Assembly (NCBI GenBank): GCA_947561715.1
Contig: OX387201.1
Location: 10,988,001-11,052,000 of the forward strand
From: Ascidia mentula
Taxonomy: Eukaryota; Chordata; Ascidiacea; Phlebobranchia; Ascidiidae
Length of the DNA stretch: 64,000 bases
Reading direction: 5' to 3'
The position numbers were made by a program, and so were the translations under genes. The notes beneath the pieces were generated by a model. That model saw only the letters and a list, made by a program, of their open reading frames with translations, searched no databases and was not told the DNA's origin. Below are positions 32,824-43,889 of the stretch, piece by piece. Each line of letters begins with the position of its first letter. The first letter of the stretch is position 1.

Positions 32824-35525
32824 TGGTGTCAGAAGAATCTACTTAAGATGGATCAATATAAATTTCCCAAATGTGTTTCGCATCAGGAAATATATCAGAT
32901 CACTGGCCCAAATGGGAGATGACCTTTCGAACATATCACGCAGCTGCTAAATTGAATATCAAATCCGACAGGGCCAAAGTTATACTTTGCGCTGTGCTAG
33001 AGAAGACGCTCAGGACATTTTTCCAAATTTGTTTCTCCAATGAAGAAGATGACATTTATGAGCATGTTTCAAAGAAGTTTCGACAGTACTGTGAACCCCA
33101 ACTGTGTGACGGCGCAAAGTCACTTTTTCCTGACAAGTCGGAGCAAGATTTGAAAAATCAAGCTCCCGGTGAGGTTTGAACTCACGATACGTTAGCTGTG
33201 ATCGCCAAGCAAGAACCTGCGCAGTGGGGCGATCATGACATTGCATGAAATATTACTGCGTAGTTCTATTTAATTTAGCATGAAAGCTTTAGAAATAACA
33301 TAACCACCTTTTATTTAGGTGGATTCAATTTCGTCATTTTCAACTCAACTGATTTGACCAATCTTGTTACTTTGGTCAGTGTACTTTTTATTAGAAATAA
33401 TGTTAATTATGTCCAGCAAAAACTTTGGTACATCTTAGAGCTCGTAACATTAATAAAAAAGTCTGACGCTTTACAACAAACTTCAGGATATTCTTTTACA
33501 AGATTATCTTTGTTAGAACTTGTTACATAATTCACAATTCATTTAGTAACTGCCAATCTGCCGAAATCCGAAAAGTTGTATTCATTGAGTCTTAACGAAA
33601 TTTCTTCACATGTTTTTTTCACATGACTGTTCCTATCTTTCTTTCCGGTTTAGTCAAACTACCAATGCAGTTTAATCAAGTCTTCTCGGTCAAAAGTCTG
33701 GATAGAAGTTAATTCCAAATTTATTGTGGAATAACTTCCCAATTAAGTTAAATTTCCATTATTTAGTCTGAATCTGTTGGTTTGGACCTATAGTCGAAAT
33801 ATAAGTACGTACTGACTAACAGCAAAGTAACATATCCGAAAAATAATGCAAAGATATAATTTGTATTTTAAATTTCCCTTTCAGCACCGAAATATACACA
33901 TGTAATCAATTAGCTAAGTATTTAATTGTTTGTTTTTTTGCACTTTATTAACACAAAACCAGCACACGCAGTAGTCGTTTTGGCGGTTCTGTGCCGAAGT
34001 GCTCATGCGTGACGGAGACAATGGAAGGTCGGAGTTGGACTACCATAAGAGTATAATATAGTACAACTATATATAAGTGAATTGCGCTGGATAGACTGTT
34101 TCAGCCAGGAATAGTTACTGATGTAGACTGATTGGGTTAGCAATCTAATCATTACTGAAAAGTAAAATAGCGATTTGCGCATTCGCCTTGATCCAAAGCC
34201 CCTGAATGCGAACATTTTGACAAGAAAAAGAAATTTTTTACCGTTATTGATATGAAGGATGGATATTGGCACTTCGTCTGATGAGTCATCTTACCTTACT
34301 ACTTTCTAAAACCATGGGGAAGAAAGAGTTTTGGGCAAATGCCATTTGGTTTTTCATATACAGAAGCCCAATAAAGAAGCATTCGGAGGTCTGAAAGGAA
34401 TTAAGTCATTGCTGAAGATATCATTATTGCTGCTGAAAAGGATGAACAACATGATGTCGTTTTGAAAATGTTCTTAATTGTGCACGAGAGAAAGGAGTCG
34501 AATGCAATGAAATATTATGTTTTTGTTGCTGCCAGGCATATTGTAACTTAATAATCTGTTCTTCTGGCACATATAAAAAACGTAACTTTATTGCGACGTT
34601 TCGCCTGTTATACAACAAGGCTTCCTCAGGGTAATCAGACAGGTACAGCACACAACTAACGCCAAAAAACGTGCCAACACGAAAAAGGGGATAACGCTAA
34701 CACCGCTTGTGAAATCATGTGATGTATAAAAATGGGCGGGAAAACTACAGTCACAGTAAGTTATTTTAGAGTACCGGGAAGTAAACGCACTGTTCCCTAT
34801 CATTGACACAGCGATTGTTCTTGTGGATGTGGAGCGCTTCTAGGAAGAGGCGCTTTGTGTGATCCACCTCCTTTTCCAAAACCGGAATAAAGTTACGTTT
34901 TTTATATGTGCCAGAAGAACAGATTATTAAGAAAGAAATATTGTCCAACGTGTTTGCTACAGAGAAGTTGCACCAATTCATTTATGGAAAGGAGTGGAAA
35001 CAGATCACAAACCCTTGTGGTTCATTTTAAGCAAAGCACCACCAAGGCTCCAGCGTATGATGTTGTGTCTACAGCCATACAGTTTAAACATTCGGTACCT
35101 AGAAAGTACTTGCAGATTACTTAGAAAGTACTTGCAGATATATTGTCAAGAGCGTATATACCTGAAAGAAGAACCTGACATGAGCTTAACGGTTATATTG
35201 CTCGGGTGATTCAAACTCTCATCGCTATAGGCCTACCTGTTGTCTCGTCGAAGTATGAAGAAGTTCAAAATGCCACAAAAACAGATGCATCTCTACAAAA
35301 AGGGCAATATTATTGCCAAAATGGCTGGCCACGTTCAAGAGAAAATGTCGTGGTTCATGCTCGTAACTATTAGAACATCCGTGATATTTTACATGTAGCT
35401 GATGGAATGGAAGTTGCAAAAAACAGAATTTCGTTGCTCAGATAGCCTAATTCCTAAAACTTATTCACGAAAGTCACCTTGGCATGACGAAATGCAAAAC
35501 ACAAGCAAGAGATACAGCTGATTAA
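32824..35525 (+). mobile_element. Ty3/gypsy retroelement fossil (broken)
   Basis: Remains of an LTR retrotransposon on the plus strand. In order there are a primer-binding-site-like TGGTGTCAGAAG (32824-32835), a gag-like region (about 32848-33175), reverse transcriptase remains (about 34020-34450), an RNase H-like part (about 34930-35140) and an integrase N-terminal zinc-binding-like part (about 35400-35520). The pieces are recognisable only as family resemblance. The copy is clearly dead, with many breaks, and is further interrupted by an inverted-repeat element at 34547-34931. Flanking terminal repeats were not delimited. The degree of decay suggests an old insertion. Confidence 0.75.
34547..34931. 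repeat. Inverted-repeat element with hammerhead-like core, inside the gypsy fossil
   Basis: The two ends (34547-34592 and 34886-34931) are a perfect 46-bp inverted repeat, which points to a fairly recent event. Just inside the left arm, read on the minus strand, lies CTGAGGA, a GCC/GGC-closed stem, then GAAACGTC (34597-34629). This is the conserved order of a hammerhead ribozyme core. The interior has no coding frame. Penelope-like elements carry hammerhead motifs in terminal repeats and often leave inverted copies, so that is the likeliest source. A simple MITE is the alternative. Confidence 0.6.
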
Positions 35526-35679
35526 AGTTACGTTTAAACCGTTGCGTATGAAAACTTGCGAAAGATTATTGTTGCGTGACGTCATAGAAGGCGCTTCAGT
35601 GGTGCGAGAGCTTCCAGCGAGGCTTATGCTCAGGAATAGTAAACGTGGTAAAACTGGTTTAGTATTTTTTTTAGTAAAC

Positions 35680-36090
35680 AAGTGCAGTTTCACTAGTTGT
35701 TGTTTAAGTCCACTGTTGCAATAAAATCCGCCACAACCAACCACTAATATATTTTTCGTAATATAGTTCATAACTACAAATGTTGCATATAATCATCAGG
35801 TGAGGTTAAAGTTATGACATCAAATCCAAAATGACGCCATGCAATGTCACAGAGCGAAGAAACGCATCATCACCGTCTTATTGAAGTACAGCGCAAATGT
35901 CGTCGCTGCTGTATCTTTTGGTTTGCTAATAATCAGAGACTAGCAAGACTTTGGTTTGTGACGTCACAGTGACAATTTTTTGATTTAACAGCTTGCCCTG
36001 ACCTTTGGGATAATGTAATTTGGGGATTCCCAGTGGTTGAACACTATTTAATATCGACAATACAAGGCGAATTTCCTACGCATACAAGGC
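35680..36090 (+). repeat. Dispersed repeat family, copy 1
   Basis: Shares extended similarity with copies at 42.65-43.14 kb and 48.93-49.27 kb. Shared words include AAATCCGCC, AGGTTAAAGTTATG, AAATGACGCCAT, TTTGGTTTGT and ACGTCACAGTGAC, in the same order. All three copies have the same orientation. No coding frame or clear ends were found. Confidence 0.6.
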
Positions 36091-37080
36091 ATTTTTTTAC
36101 TCGAACGCCTTGTATGACGTCAAATTCTATCCAACCCTTCCTTGAAATATTACTAAAGAGGACAATAAAAAAAGGGTCGTTGCGGTGGTGGTGTTCGGAG
36201 AAGACATGGTTGCCATCGTAATCAAGGAACGCACGTGTACTTCTTTGCGTAAAAAGACCAGTAAGTCTGTGCAATCAGCTCTGCTTGTGGTGATTTCTTT
36301 TCAAGTTGTTTTATGATAGCTGAGCTCTGTCCACATTTTTCGTCAAATCAATTCCTCCGTCCTAACTGAATCCATCACTTTGGATTAGCTTGAGAATTAC
36401 ATTGCATTGCGATACAGCAGTCACGCACACCCTTTCATATAGGCGCAGTGAAATGAGAGTATGGGCGGCATTTCGGTTGACGTAAACAGGCCTTTGTTTA
36501 CTCTGGGGTGTGGGCGCTTGGGCTGTATCCAAGAGGAGACAAATTGTGGTTGTATCCAGGCACAATGTATTGTGGCACCAAAAGGTTTGGTTAACCTCTA
36601 GGACTATGAAACGGTGTATTGTTGTTTTTGAATGTATGATAACTTGACGAACCCTTAATATTGAACTGCTACACTGTATATTGTATTTTTCAAGCACAGA
36701 GCAGAGAAAGCTTTTTGTGTATAATGAAGTTTTACTTTAAAAGTAATGGATGAGCAAGTTGGCTTTTGTCAGTTCCTAAATAGGAAACTATATCACAACT
36801 CATGTGACATTTATGTCCCACAAACTGGATTTCCAACATCGAAACCTCACAAAAAAGGTGACACTTGTTTTGCCAAACTACAATAGAGTTACCACATGGC
36901 AACCTACACTAGCAAATGCTCAAGATTACTGCTTAGCAACTTTGAAATTTCTAGTGTCTATTTACATTTAGAAAAAATATTTCACAAGATTTCTGGCAAG
37001 TTGTAGATGTTGCATGAAGCTTCAACAAGTTATTTTTTGCAGAAAAATGTAAGAAATGCGACAGCCACGGGAAGAAAAAC

Positions 37081-40000
37081 ATGCAGTTATTGGACTTAAA
37101 AAGCATCAGCCCCAAAAATGCACTAAAAAAAGTCATAAATATTTTTGCTGAACTGAAATGTGGTGCAACAGGAAACAAAACAGACATGAATAACTTTTTT
37201 CATGCATATTATAATACATGGAAAAATGTTCCAAGATGTTGTACAGAACCATTTATTTTGAAAGGATATCTCTTGAGTGGCATGCCATGGTGGTAGGTTA
37301 CTTCAGGTTATACTCTTTTATTGCCAGTTTTTTACTTCAGTTTTTTGTTTACAGGTACTATCTCCAAGCACTTTGGATTCCAAACAATGAAATGTTGAAT
37401 ATTTGGACACACCTGATACCTTTTTGTTACTTTATGTGGATGTTGTATGAATTTTCTTTGGTAAGATGGTTTAAAAATATGTGATAGTTAGATACTCCAC
37501 TATTTGAGTGTTAAACCTGCACCTTTAAAAAACAGAACATATGCTTACCTGTTGTGTGTCACATGAATGTTCTTTACACAGAGGCATGGATCTTGTTTTT
37601 TAAATCCAAATGTTTGGATTCATGTTCAATATTGGCATTTTTCAGGACTAGGTGATAGTTTGCATTTGGTGTGGTGGGTGGATAATACTGAATATTGCCA
37701 AATCAAAATAATTTAAAATCTGTATTATTTCTACAATTTGGAGACAGGTTATTACAATTATCCCTATGGCATGATACAAATCACAAATTTAATTTGTTTT
37801 GTAAAATCAATGCCAGACAAGATTTTAAACTGATTCTCTTTTTTTAGCATAAGCGCTACTTTGTTTTTCAAATAATATTTATTGCTAATTTCATGAAAAC
37901 TAGCAATTATCCCAAACAATTAATATGAATCAAATCATTTTATTTTGCGCTATGACTACAATTACAACATAAATAAACAATATACACCCAAGGTCAAATG
38001 GCATGATTACCTATTAAGATTACACGTAACAAAGTCAAGTTCAACTTATACCACATCAGAATTAGAATAAAAAAATGACTTTTGACAAATTAGTCTTTTT
38101 TGGTAAAATTTGGAACTAGTTTAAAACTAAAATTAGAGCCACAAAGTTGGGTCAAAAAGAATAACTGGCATTTCTTTCTTAATTTTAAATTAGAGACAAT
38201 CAATTATCTATTTATAAATTTAAGATGCATCTATGCTGTGATTGTTACTTTAACTCAGTTGTCTTTTTTGTTTCACAAAGATTAATATATATGTTGCCTT
38301 GTTAACTGCAAAATTATTCAATGTGTTATTTTTTGTTTGATAAATATACAGCAATTGAACTTAATGGATGCATGGCCCTTGTTCCTTATTACAATTTGTT
38401 CTGTCATTTTGATGGGCTGCAGCTTTCTTGCTCATATGTTCCATTCCAGGTATGTATGACCCCAAGGCATGTAGATTTTTGTGCATAAAACTCCAAAGTA
38501 TATTAGATCTTGTTTTCATCATCGCCTTTGGTTTCTTGTGGATTACATTGGTATCACTGCATTTGCATTTGGATCTACCATCTCACACTATTTTGCATGT
38601 GCTGAAGTTTCTTACTACAATAGGTATGCTCCTGACATTTTTAACTTTATGCAGTGTGTATGTTAAGGGCAACAATGATTCTTTCATAAATGGTGACAGA
38701 CACTGCATAAAAACTAATTCGGCGATCAACAAAATTTTTTTGTAGGATTGGATGGTACAATCTGGTTATTCTGACACTTATTTGTTGTGCTGGTTATTTC
38801 TGTTCAGCTGTGTCAAAAGTTGCAACAATGTCAGGAAAGCAAGGCCGTCAATTAAAATTGTGGGCAAACGGCTTTGGCTACTTTCATGGTGTTTTACCTT
38901 TGTTTTACAGGTAAGAGATTATGGTAAAATGCAATGATCTAAATTAGTACTATTATTTTTTTGGAAACAACCATTATGTAAACTCATAGATCCCACCCTG
39001 TTTTTGTCATAGGTTTTATTTGTCCAATGATCCTGACATCTATTACCACAAATTACATATATTTTGTATGTTGCTTGCTCCCATCTGGTATGCATCTGAT
39101 GTTCCACAAAGGTGTTGGCCTGGTCATTTTGACATTGTTGGTAAGCTAAAACATTTGTCTGATTATTAATTATGTAACAATAAAATTTACATATATAATT
39201 GTTAACCATTTCAACTGTTTTTGGCATAAGGCTCTTTGGTCTATACCAGTGTTTCCCAACCTTTTTTGTGGTCACTTGGTGGTAATGCAGCGTCGCCGAG
39301 TACTACCTTATGTTGCATTGAAAGTAATTTTAATCAAATGACTGTTTGATTTTCCAAATCGAAAAATGATCTTTTCTTGTTGTTTGATTGACCGAGAAGG
39401 TTGGAAAATGTGGACACACAGCATTTCACTTCAGAAAAGTAATGCAAAAGCTCAGCCTTTAGTAATGTGAGGTGACAGATTATTTTTTCACATTGTCCCA
39501 CAGTAAACGCTCTTAAAATTACTTTGTAACTCCCTAACAAATGTCAGAAGCCTGTATGTAAACTGTGTCACAGCACTGTCAGTTCATTGATTTTGAGAAG
39601 TTTAGGCAGTGTTGATAAATTGCTCATTCTTATCTTTTTTTTCCTAGAGTTTCCTATTTTAAGCTAATTATATAAGAGAAAACCATTTTGTGTTGTTTCT
39701 GGTTTCTGATATATATATTTTGCCTATAATTCGGCATTGTTAGTGTCACTTAAAAAGAGTCTTTGTTGTCCATAAGACTGTGGGAAGATTCCTATACTTA
39801 TTAAAAGAGCTTGTGAATTGATTCTGGGAATCATTTCCCATTCTGTTGCAAGTGGCCCTGATGATTTCCACCTTATTTTAAATATGTCCACTATCTCAGA
39901 AACTTAAGTTTCAGGCTGAAATCTGTCAGTCTTGTTTAATTTCGACAAATATATTTCACTTTGTTAAAAGCATCATCAGTGTCTATAAATAAGCAAAGAA

Positions 40001-41567
40001 GGAATTAGGTTAAAGTAAAAAGGCTCTTCACTCACAACACGCCCTTTACACAACTAAAAACCTGCCACATGCAACGGGTGGAAGCGTTGAGAAAACGCAG
40101 AAAAGATTAGGACACAGGAAAAAAATAAAAACACGGTGAAGATAAAACACAATCTTAAGTTTCTGAGATAGTGGAATTATTCAAATAGTGAATATATGTT
40201 TAAACAATGCACAAATTTTGCATTTGCTTTCACATGGTCTGGAAATTCAGACCAAGCATCGCTGGAATCCCATCTGTCATGCATCCGACCAAGTATTATG
40301 TTGACAAAAACTGATGCACACCAGTGGTTTAATGAAGTTGGCATTCATGGATTGGTCATGTTGACTTGCAAACACTAAGAGAAACTCAATCTTGCAACCG
40401 CATAACCAACACTCTTGTACCATCCGTTGGGAAACACTGGTCTATTTTGTAAAGGATTTTTGTGACAAATGATATCATCAGCTGCTATAGTTTGACTTTA
40501 TTGAAACAAAGTGTTAGTTAATGAGAACTTTAAATTTTAGGAAAATTTGTTCAGTTGATTGGGACAACTTATTGTATAATTTGTTATTGGTTAAGTTAAT
40601 GCTAGAAATTAAATTATTTTGTTAATTGATAAAAATAGCCAACAAGATTATTTTAGTTTATTATGCAATTTACATCAGTTGTAATACCATGCGTTCCATA
40701 TCTGCACTAAGGTTTAATTTACTTCTTTAACTGTTGAGCAGCATTTCTTAAACAATGTATGAGCAGAATTGTTGTAGCATAATAATAGTCCTTATCATAA
40801 CCAAGAATATAACATTGTTATCAAAACAATGTTTTAGGTATAAAAATAAGTATAAAATTTGAATTTTTCACACAAATCACTTGCTTTAAAAACAGAATCT
40901 GTTTACACACAGTTTATGAAAAGTGTTCCAGATTTACACACATATTTTTAATGTAAGTAGCTAATATATAGCATGTTTTTAAGGGCACTCTCATCAGATA
41001 TTCCATGTGTTTGGAGCTTTAACATGTTATTTTGACATATGTGCTGTGTATGTTGATGTGACAAGCTCCAATGGAAGTTGGGTGGCTCTAACCATGCAGG
41101 TAAACATTTGTTGGAGACAAATGTTTTTTTTATAATATCACTGAAAAATATCTAAAATGTTGATTGATACTAAATGCAGAAAATTGTTGATTTACAGGAA
41201 GATTATCCAACAATGCAAGCTGTTTGTATATTTACACTTGCTGTATTTGCTTTCTGTATTGCCCTTCTTCAATATTTAATGAGATTTCTTCCACCCCTTA
41301 AAGTATGTAAAAAGTCAACCCAATGTGTTTGTGCCTCATTTTGTTGTTATAACTTTCCCAAATTAACTTTAAGTGAATGGCAAAACATGAATTGAATCCA
41401 CTAATTTTAATGTATTGCCCTTTCAGTTTTTCATGTGCAAAAGTGTTGTTTACTGTCTCAGGTTTCGCTTGGCCTGTAATCCTGTGATCTTATATGAATT
41501 TTATCTTATGCAACTAAATTTAGTTCTCATTGATCAAGGTTGGCTTTCAGTTTTCAGTGTTTTCTGA
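37081..41567 (+). CDS. Membrane progestin receptor, PAQR family (mPR class)
   Basis: Multi-pass membrane protein of the progestin and adipoQ receptor family. Exons: 37081-37292, 37355-37460, 38352-38449, 38507-38623, 38746-38910, 39013-39140, 40984-41099, 41198-41302 and a tentative last exon 41427-41567. They join in phase to 395 aa. Family marks are EPFILKGYL then NEMLNIWTHL before the first membrane helix, LAHMFHS, FLVDYIGI, FYLSNDPD..YYHK and the HSHQIFH histidines, which in PAQRs form the zinc-binding site. The order and spacing fit PAQR5/7/8 rather than AdipoR. If the last donor is skipped, the protein instead stops at 41395 (379 aa). An acceptor at 37032-37040 (TTTTTGCAG) suggests an upstream leader exon. 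Intron 6 contains a whole hAT element. Confidence 0.85.
39247..40439. mobile_element. Non-autonomous hAT element in PAQR intron 6
   Basis: The ends read CAGTGTTTCCCAAC in inverted orientation. They are flanked by an imperfect 8-bp duplication (GTCTATAC at 39239-39246, GTCTATTT at 40440-40447), as for hAT insertions. No transposase frame is visible in the 1.2 kb. A second inverted-repeat element is nested inside at 39887-40175. Confidence 0.75.
39887..40175. repeat. Inverted-repeat element with hammerhead-like core, nested in hAT
   Basis: The two ends (39887-39908 and 40154-40175) are a perfect 22-bp inverted repeat. Just inside the left arm, on the minus strand, lies CTGATGA, a 5-bp stem with a UAAC loop, then GAAA and a downstream GTC (39946-39979). 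The layout matches the element at 34547-34931: same side, same orientation, no coding capacity. Confidence 0.55.
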
Positions 41568-43889
41568 AATAATACTGAGTAAAAATAGGACTTTTCTCAA
41601 AACTTGCAAGTAAGCAATACATACCACTATTTGTTTACCTGATTTTATGAACACATAAAGAGCTGGCTAATATAACAGAATAGCTTTTATCATTGGACAC
41701 AAGTGTTTTTATTTTTTTTTATATTCTGTTTGTATTCTTTTAGATGCTGATATGCAATATGTGCACACATATATATAAAATATTGTGTAGGTAATTTACT
41801 TTCATTATGTTATTTGTTGCACTACTAAGTAATCATGTGCATTTAGTTAATTGTTTCAGATGGCAATGTTTAACCCAGACACCTCTTCAGGCTAAATTGA
41901 ATTTTGTTTCAGTTTCATTTACTACTTGAATAGCATCTGTTGCATTTATGTGGTCCTTCTGTAATAAAATCTCGTCAAACGTTTACGTGCGTGTGACGTG
42001 AAAATTTGACATTAAAAATAATTAAACCACGCAATGACAATATAAAATGTTTTCATTCAAATAATACTGCGTTTTGGTACGAGGTTATATTCATATTCGA
42101 ATATTAATGTAAATTTTTTTTTAATTTTTCTATCGTTGGAAAGTTCAGCCCGTGATCTATTTTTGTGTAAAAAAAGTAAGTCGCTACCTCGTCAGGTGGT
42201 CGAGTAACCCGCGTTCAAACTTTTGTCAACTGGCGATTTTTTTTTGTCAACTAACATCCCTCTGGTTATTGTATATTGTCAGTTTGAATGCGAAGTGCCG
42301 AAGCTACCATCAGCCAATGCGTAAGAAAGGAAAGCAATGTGAAACTGCTTTGGTAGTTTTGCATTAAACAAGTGCAACAAAGGAATTATGACTGTTTATT
42401 TGAGCTCCAAACAAATGGCCACTGTTTCGACCTATTAGGTCTTTTTATGTAGTTAAGTAATAACAAAACTGTTACAGGGAAACCAACAAAACTAAGATAA
42501 CAATGAAACAAAATTTTCCTGACATAGTACCACTGTTTGTCTCGCAGTAGTGCAACCTTTTGGTTCGCGTTATATCATAAATGATTCGAATATTTCATCT
42601 GATTTTATTAGGCTGAACTGCAGATAATCAGTTTCGATCCAAACCTGCTGCGGCACTTCATTAGATATTGTTCAAGTTCATTATTATATTAAAATCCGCC
42701 GCAATCAATCACTAAGGTGTTTTTCGTCGTAGTTCGTAACATGTTAGAAACATCAGATAACGTCACCACAAAGGTGAGGTTAAAGTTATGGCATCATACT
42801 AAAAATGACGCCATTTGATGCCACTGAGCGAAAAAACGCACCATACGCATTGGTTTGCTTTTACCCAAAGACAAATAAAAGTGTAACTTTGGTTTGTTAC
42901 GTCACAGTGACGTATTTTTGTGTGACGACACAGCTTGCCCGATCTTTGAGGTAACGTAATTTGGGGTTTCATCTATATTTGTAACTACTCAGTATTTTCA
43001 ATCTCAGCGCCTTCCTGTGCCAACAGGACCTTTTTTGAGGCCATTTTCCTGCATGGATTTTATGGCAGTTTTCCATATTTTAAGTTGACGTAAAACCGAA
43101 AAACTTGGTTGAAATGTTTGTTGTAGATGTCATCCCTTTGTTTCATTTAAATGACAAACGCGGTTTTAAATTTGAATATATTGTAACTGTAACTTCAGCA
43201 CCTATTTGTTCCAAGGTGCTATACATGGTTATCTACGATGCACAAATTCAATCAAATACACTTTTTATTGCTTCCGCATTTCAGTGGTTGACTTTTGGAC
43301 GAAACTACATATCCACAGCGACGTTCACAGAAGGCAGTTTTGGTACGCATTAGTCAACTATAGTTTTTCACCAAATTGACAGGTAGGCTATAAAGAAAAT
43401 TTTCTTGGAAGACAATCACTTTAGCAAAAACCTCATTATTTATTTGCTTGGTCAGTTTCCAAAGCTTAAAACTAGTTTATTAACGCATTTTACAACTGCT
43501 GGATGTTTTTGGTTAATGGTATTCGTTGCAGTATAACCAATAAAATATATTGCAGCATAGGAAAAATGCACTTTATTGATATTACTGTACCGTTAATTTG
43601 CAATAATTGATCAACTTATACTATCCAGGAAGGGGCAACGACAGCACATTTGACTTATGGAACTATCATATGTCATTCTGTAGTGGAACCAGTAATTAGA
43701 TATTAATCGTGAACTTTGCGTGGCTAAAATTGTTGTTATAAACGATCTTTTTTTACAATGGTCAAATCAATTTGGGAAATCAAAACTATTTAGTACACAT
43801 GCAACAAACATTTCAGGACCCCTGTCAAATAACAGTTTTCTCGACCTCTCTTGTTTCCAACACCGTTGCAACTAACACATTTTCGCAAA
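41568..43889. other. Intergenic region PAQR / fucosyltransferase
   Basis: Holds the PAQR 3' end (AATAAA near 41962) and a copy of the dispersed repeat. Near 42425-42445 there is a degenerate hairpin of the type GTTTCGACC..GGTC, reminiscent of the hammerhead-like elements but lacking the CTGATGA box. No gene seen. Confidence 0.55.
42650..43140 (+). repeat. Dispersed repeat family, copy 2
   Basis: Same family and orientation as the copies at 35.7 and 48.9 kb. It is the most complete copy, running from the AAATCCGCC block through the TTACGTCACAGTGACG palindromic block to an ACCGAAAAACTT block shared with copy 3. Confidence 0.6.

Larger units (their letters stand above)
30735..37080. other. Transposon-rich intergenic region
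   Basis: No host gene is supported between the 3-beta-HSD-like gene and the progestin receptor. The space is filled by several nested and degraded elements, listed separately: a TIR element, a foldback MITE, a Ty3/gypsy fossil, an inverted-repeat element and a dispersed repeat. Confidence 0.65.

Noticed and set aside
36362-36697. 111-codon minus-strand frame upstream of PAQR
   Set aside because: No resemblance to any family, no splice support.
42425-42445. Fourth hammerhead-like core
   Set aside because: It has the GAAAC side and a stem, but the CTGATGA box is absent.
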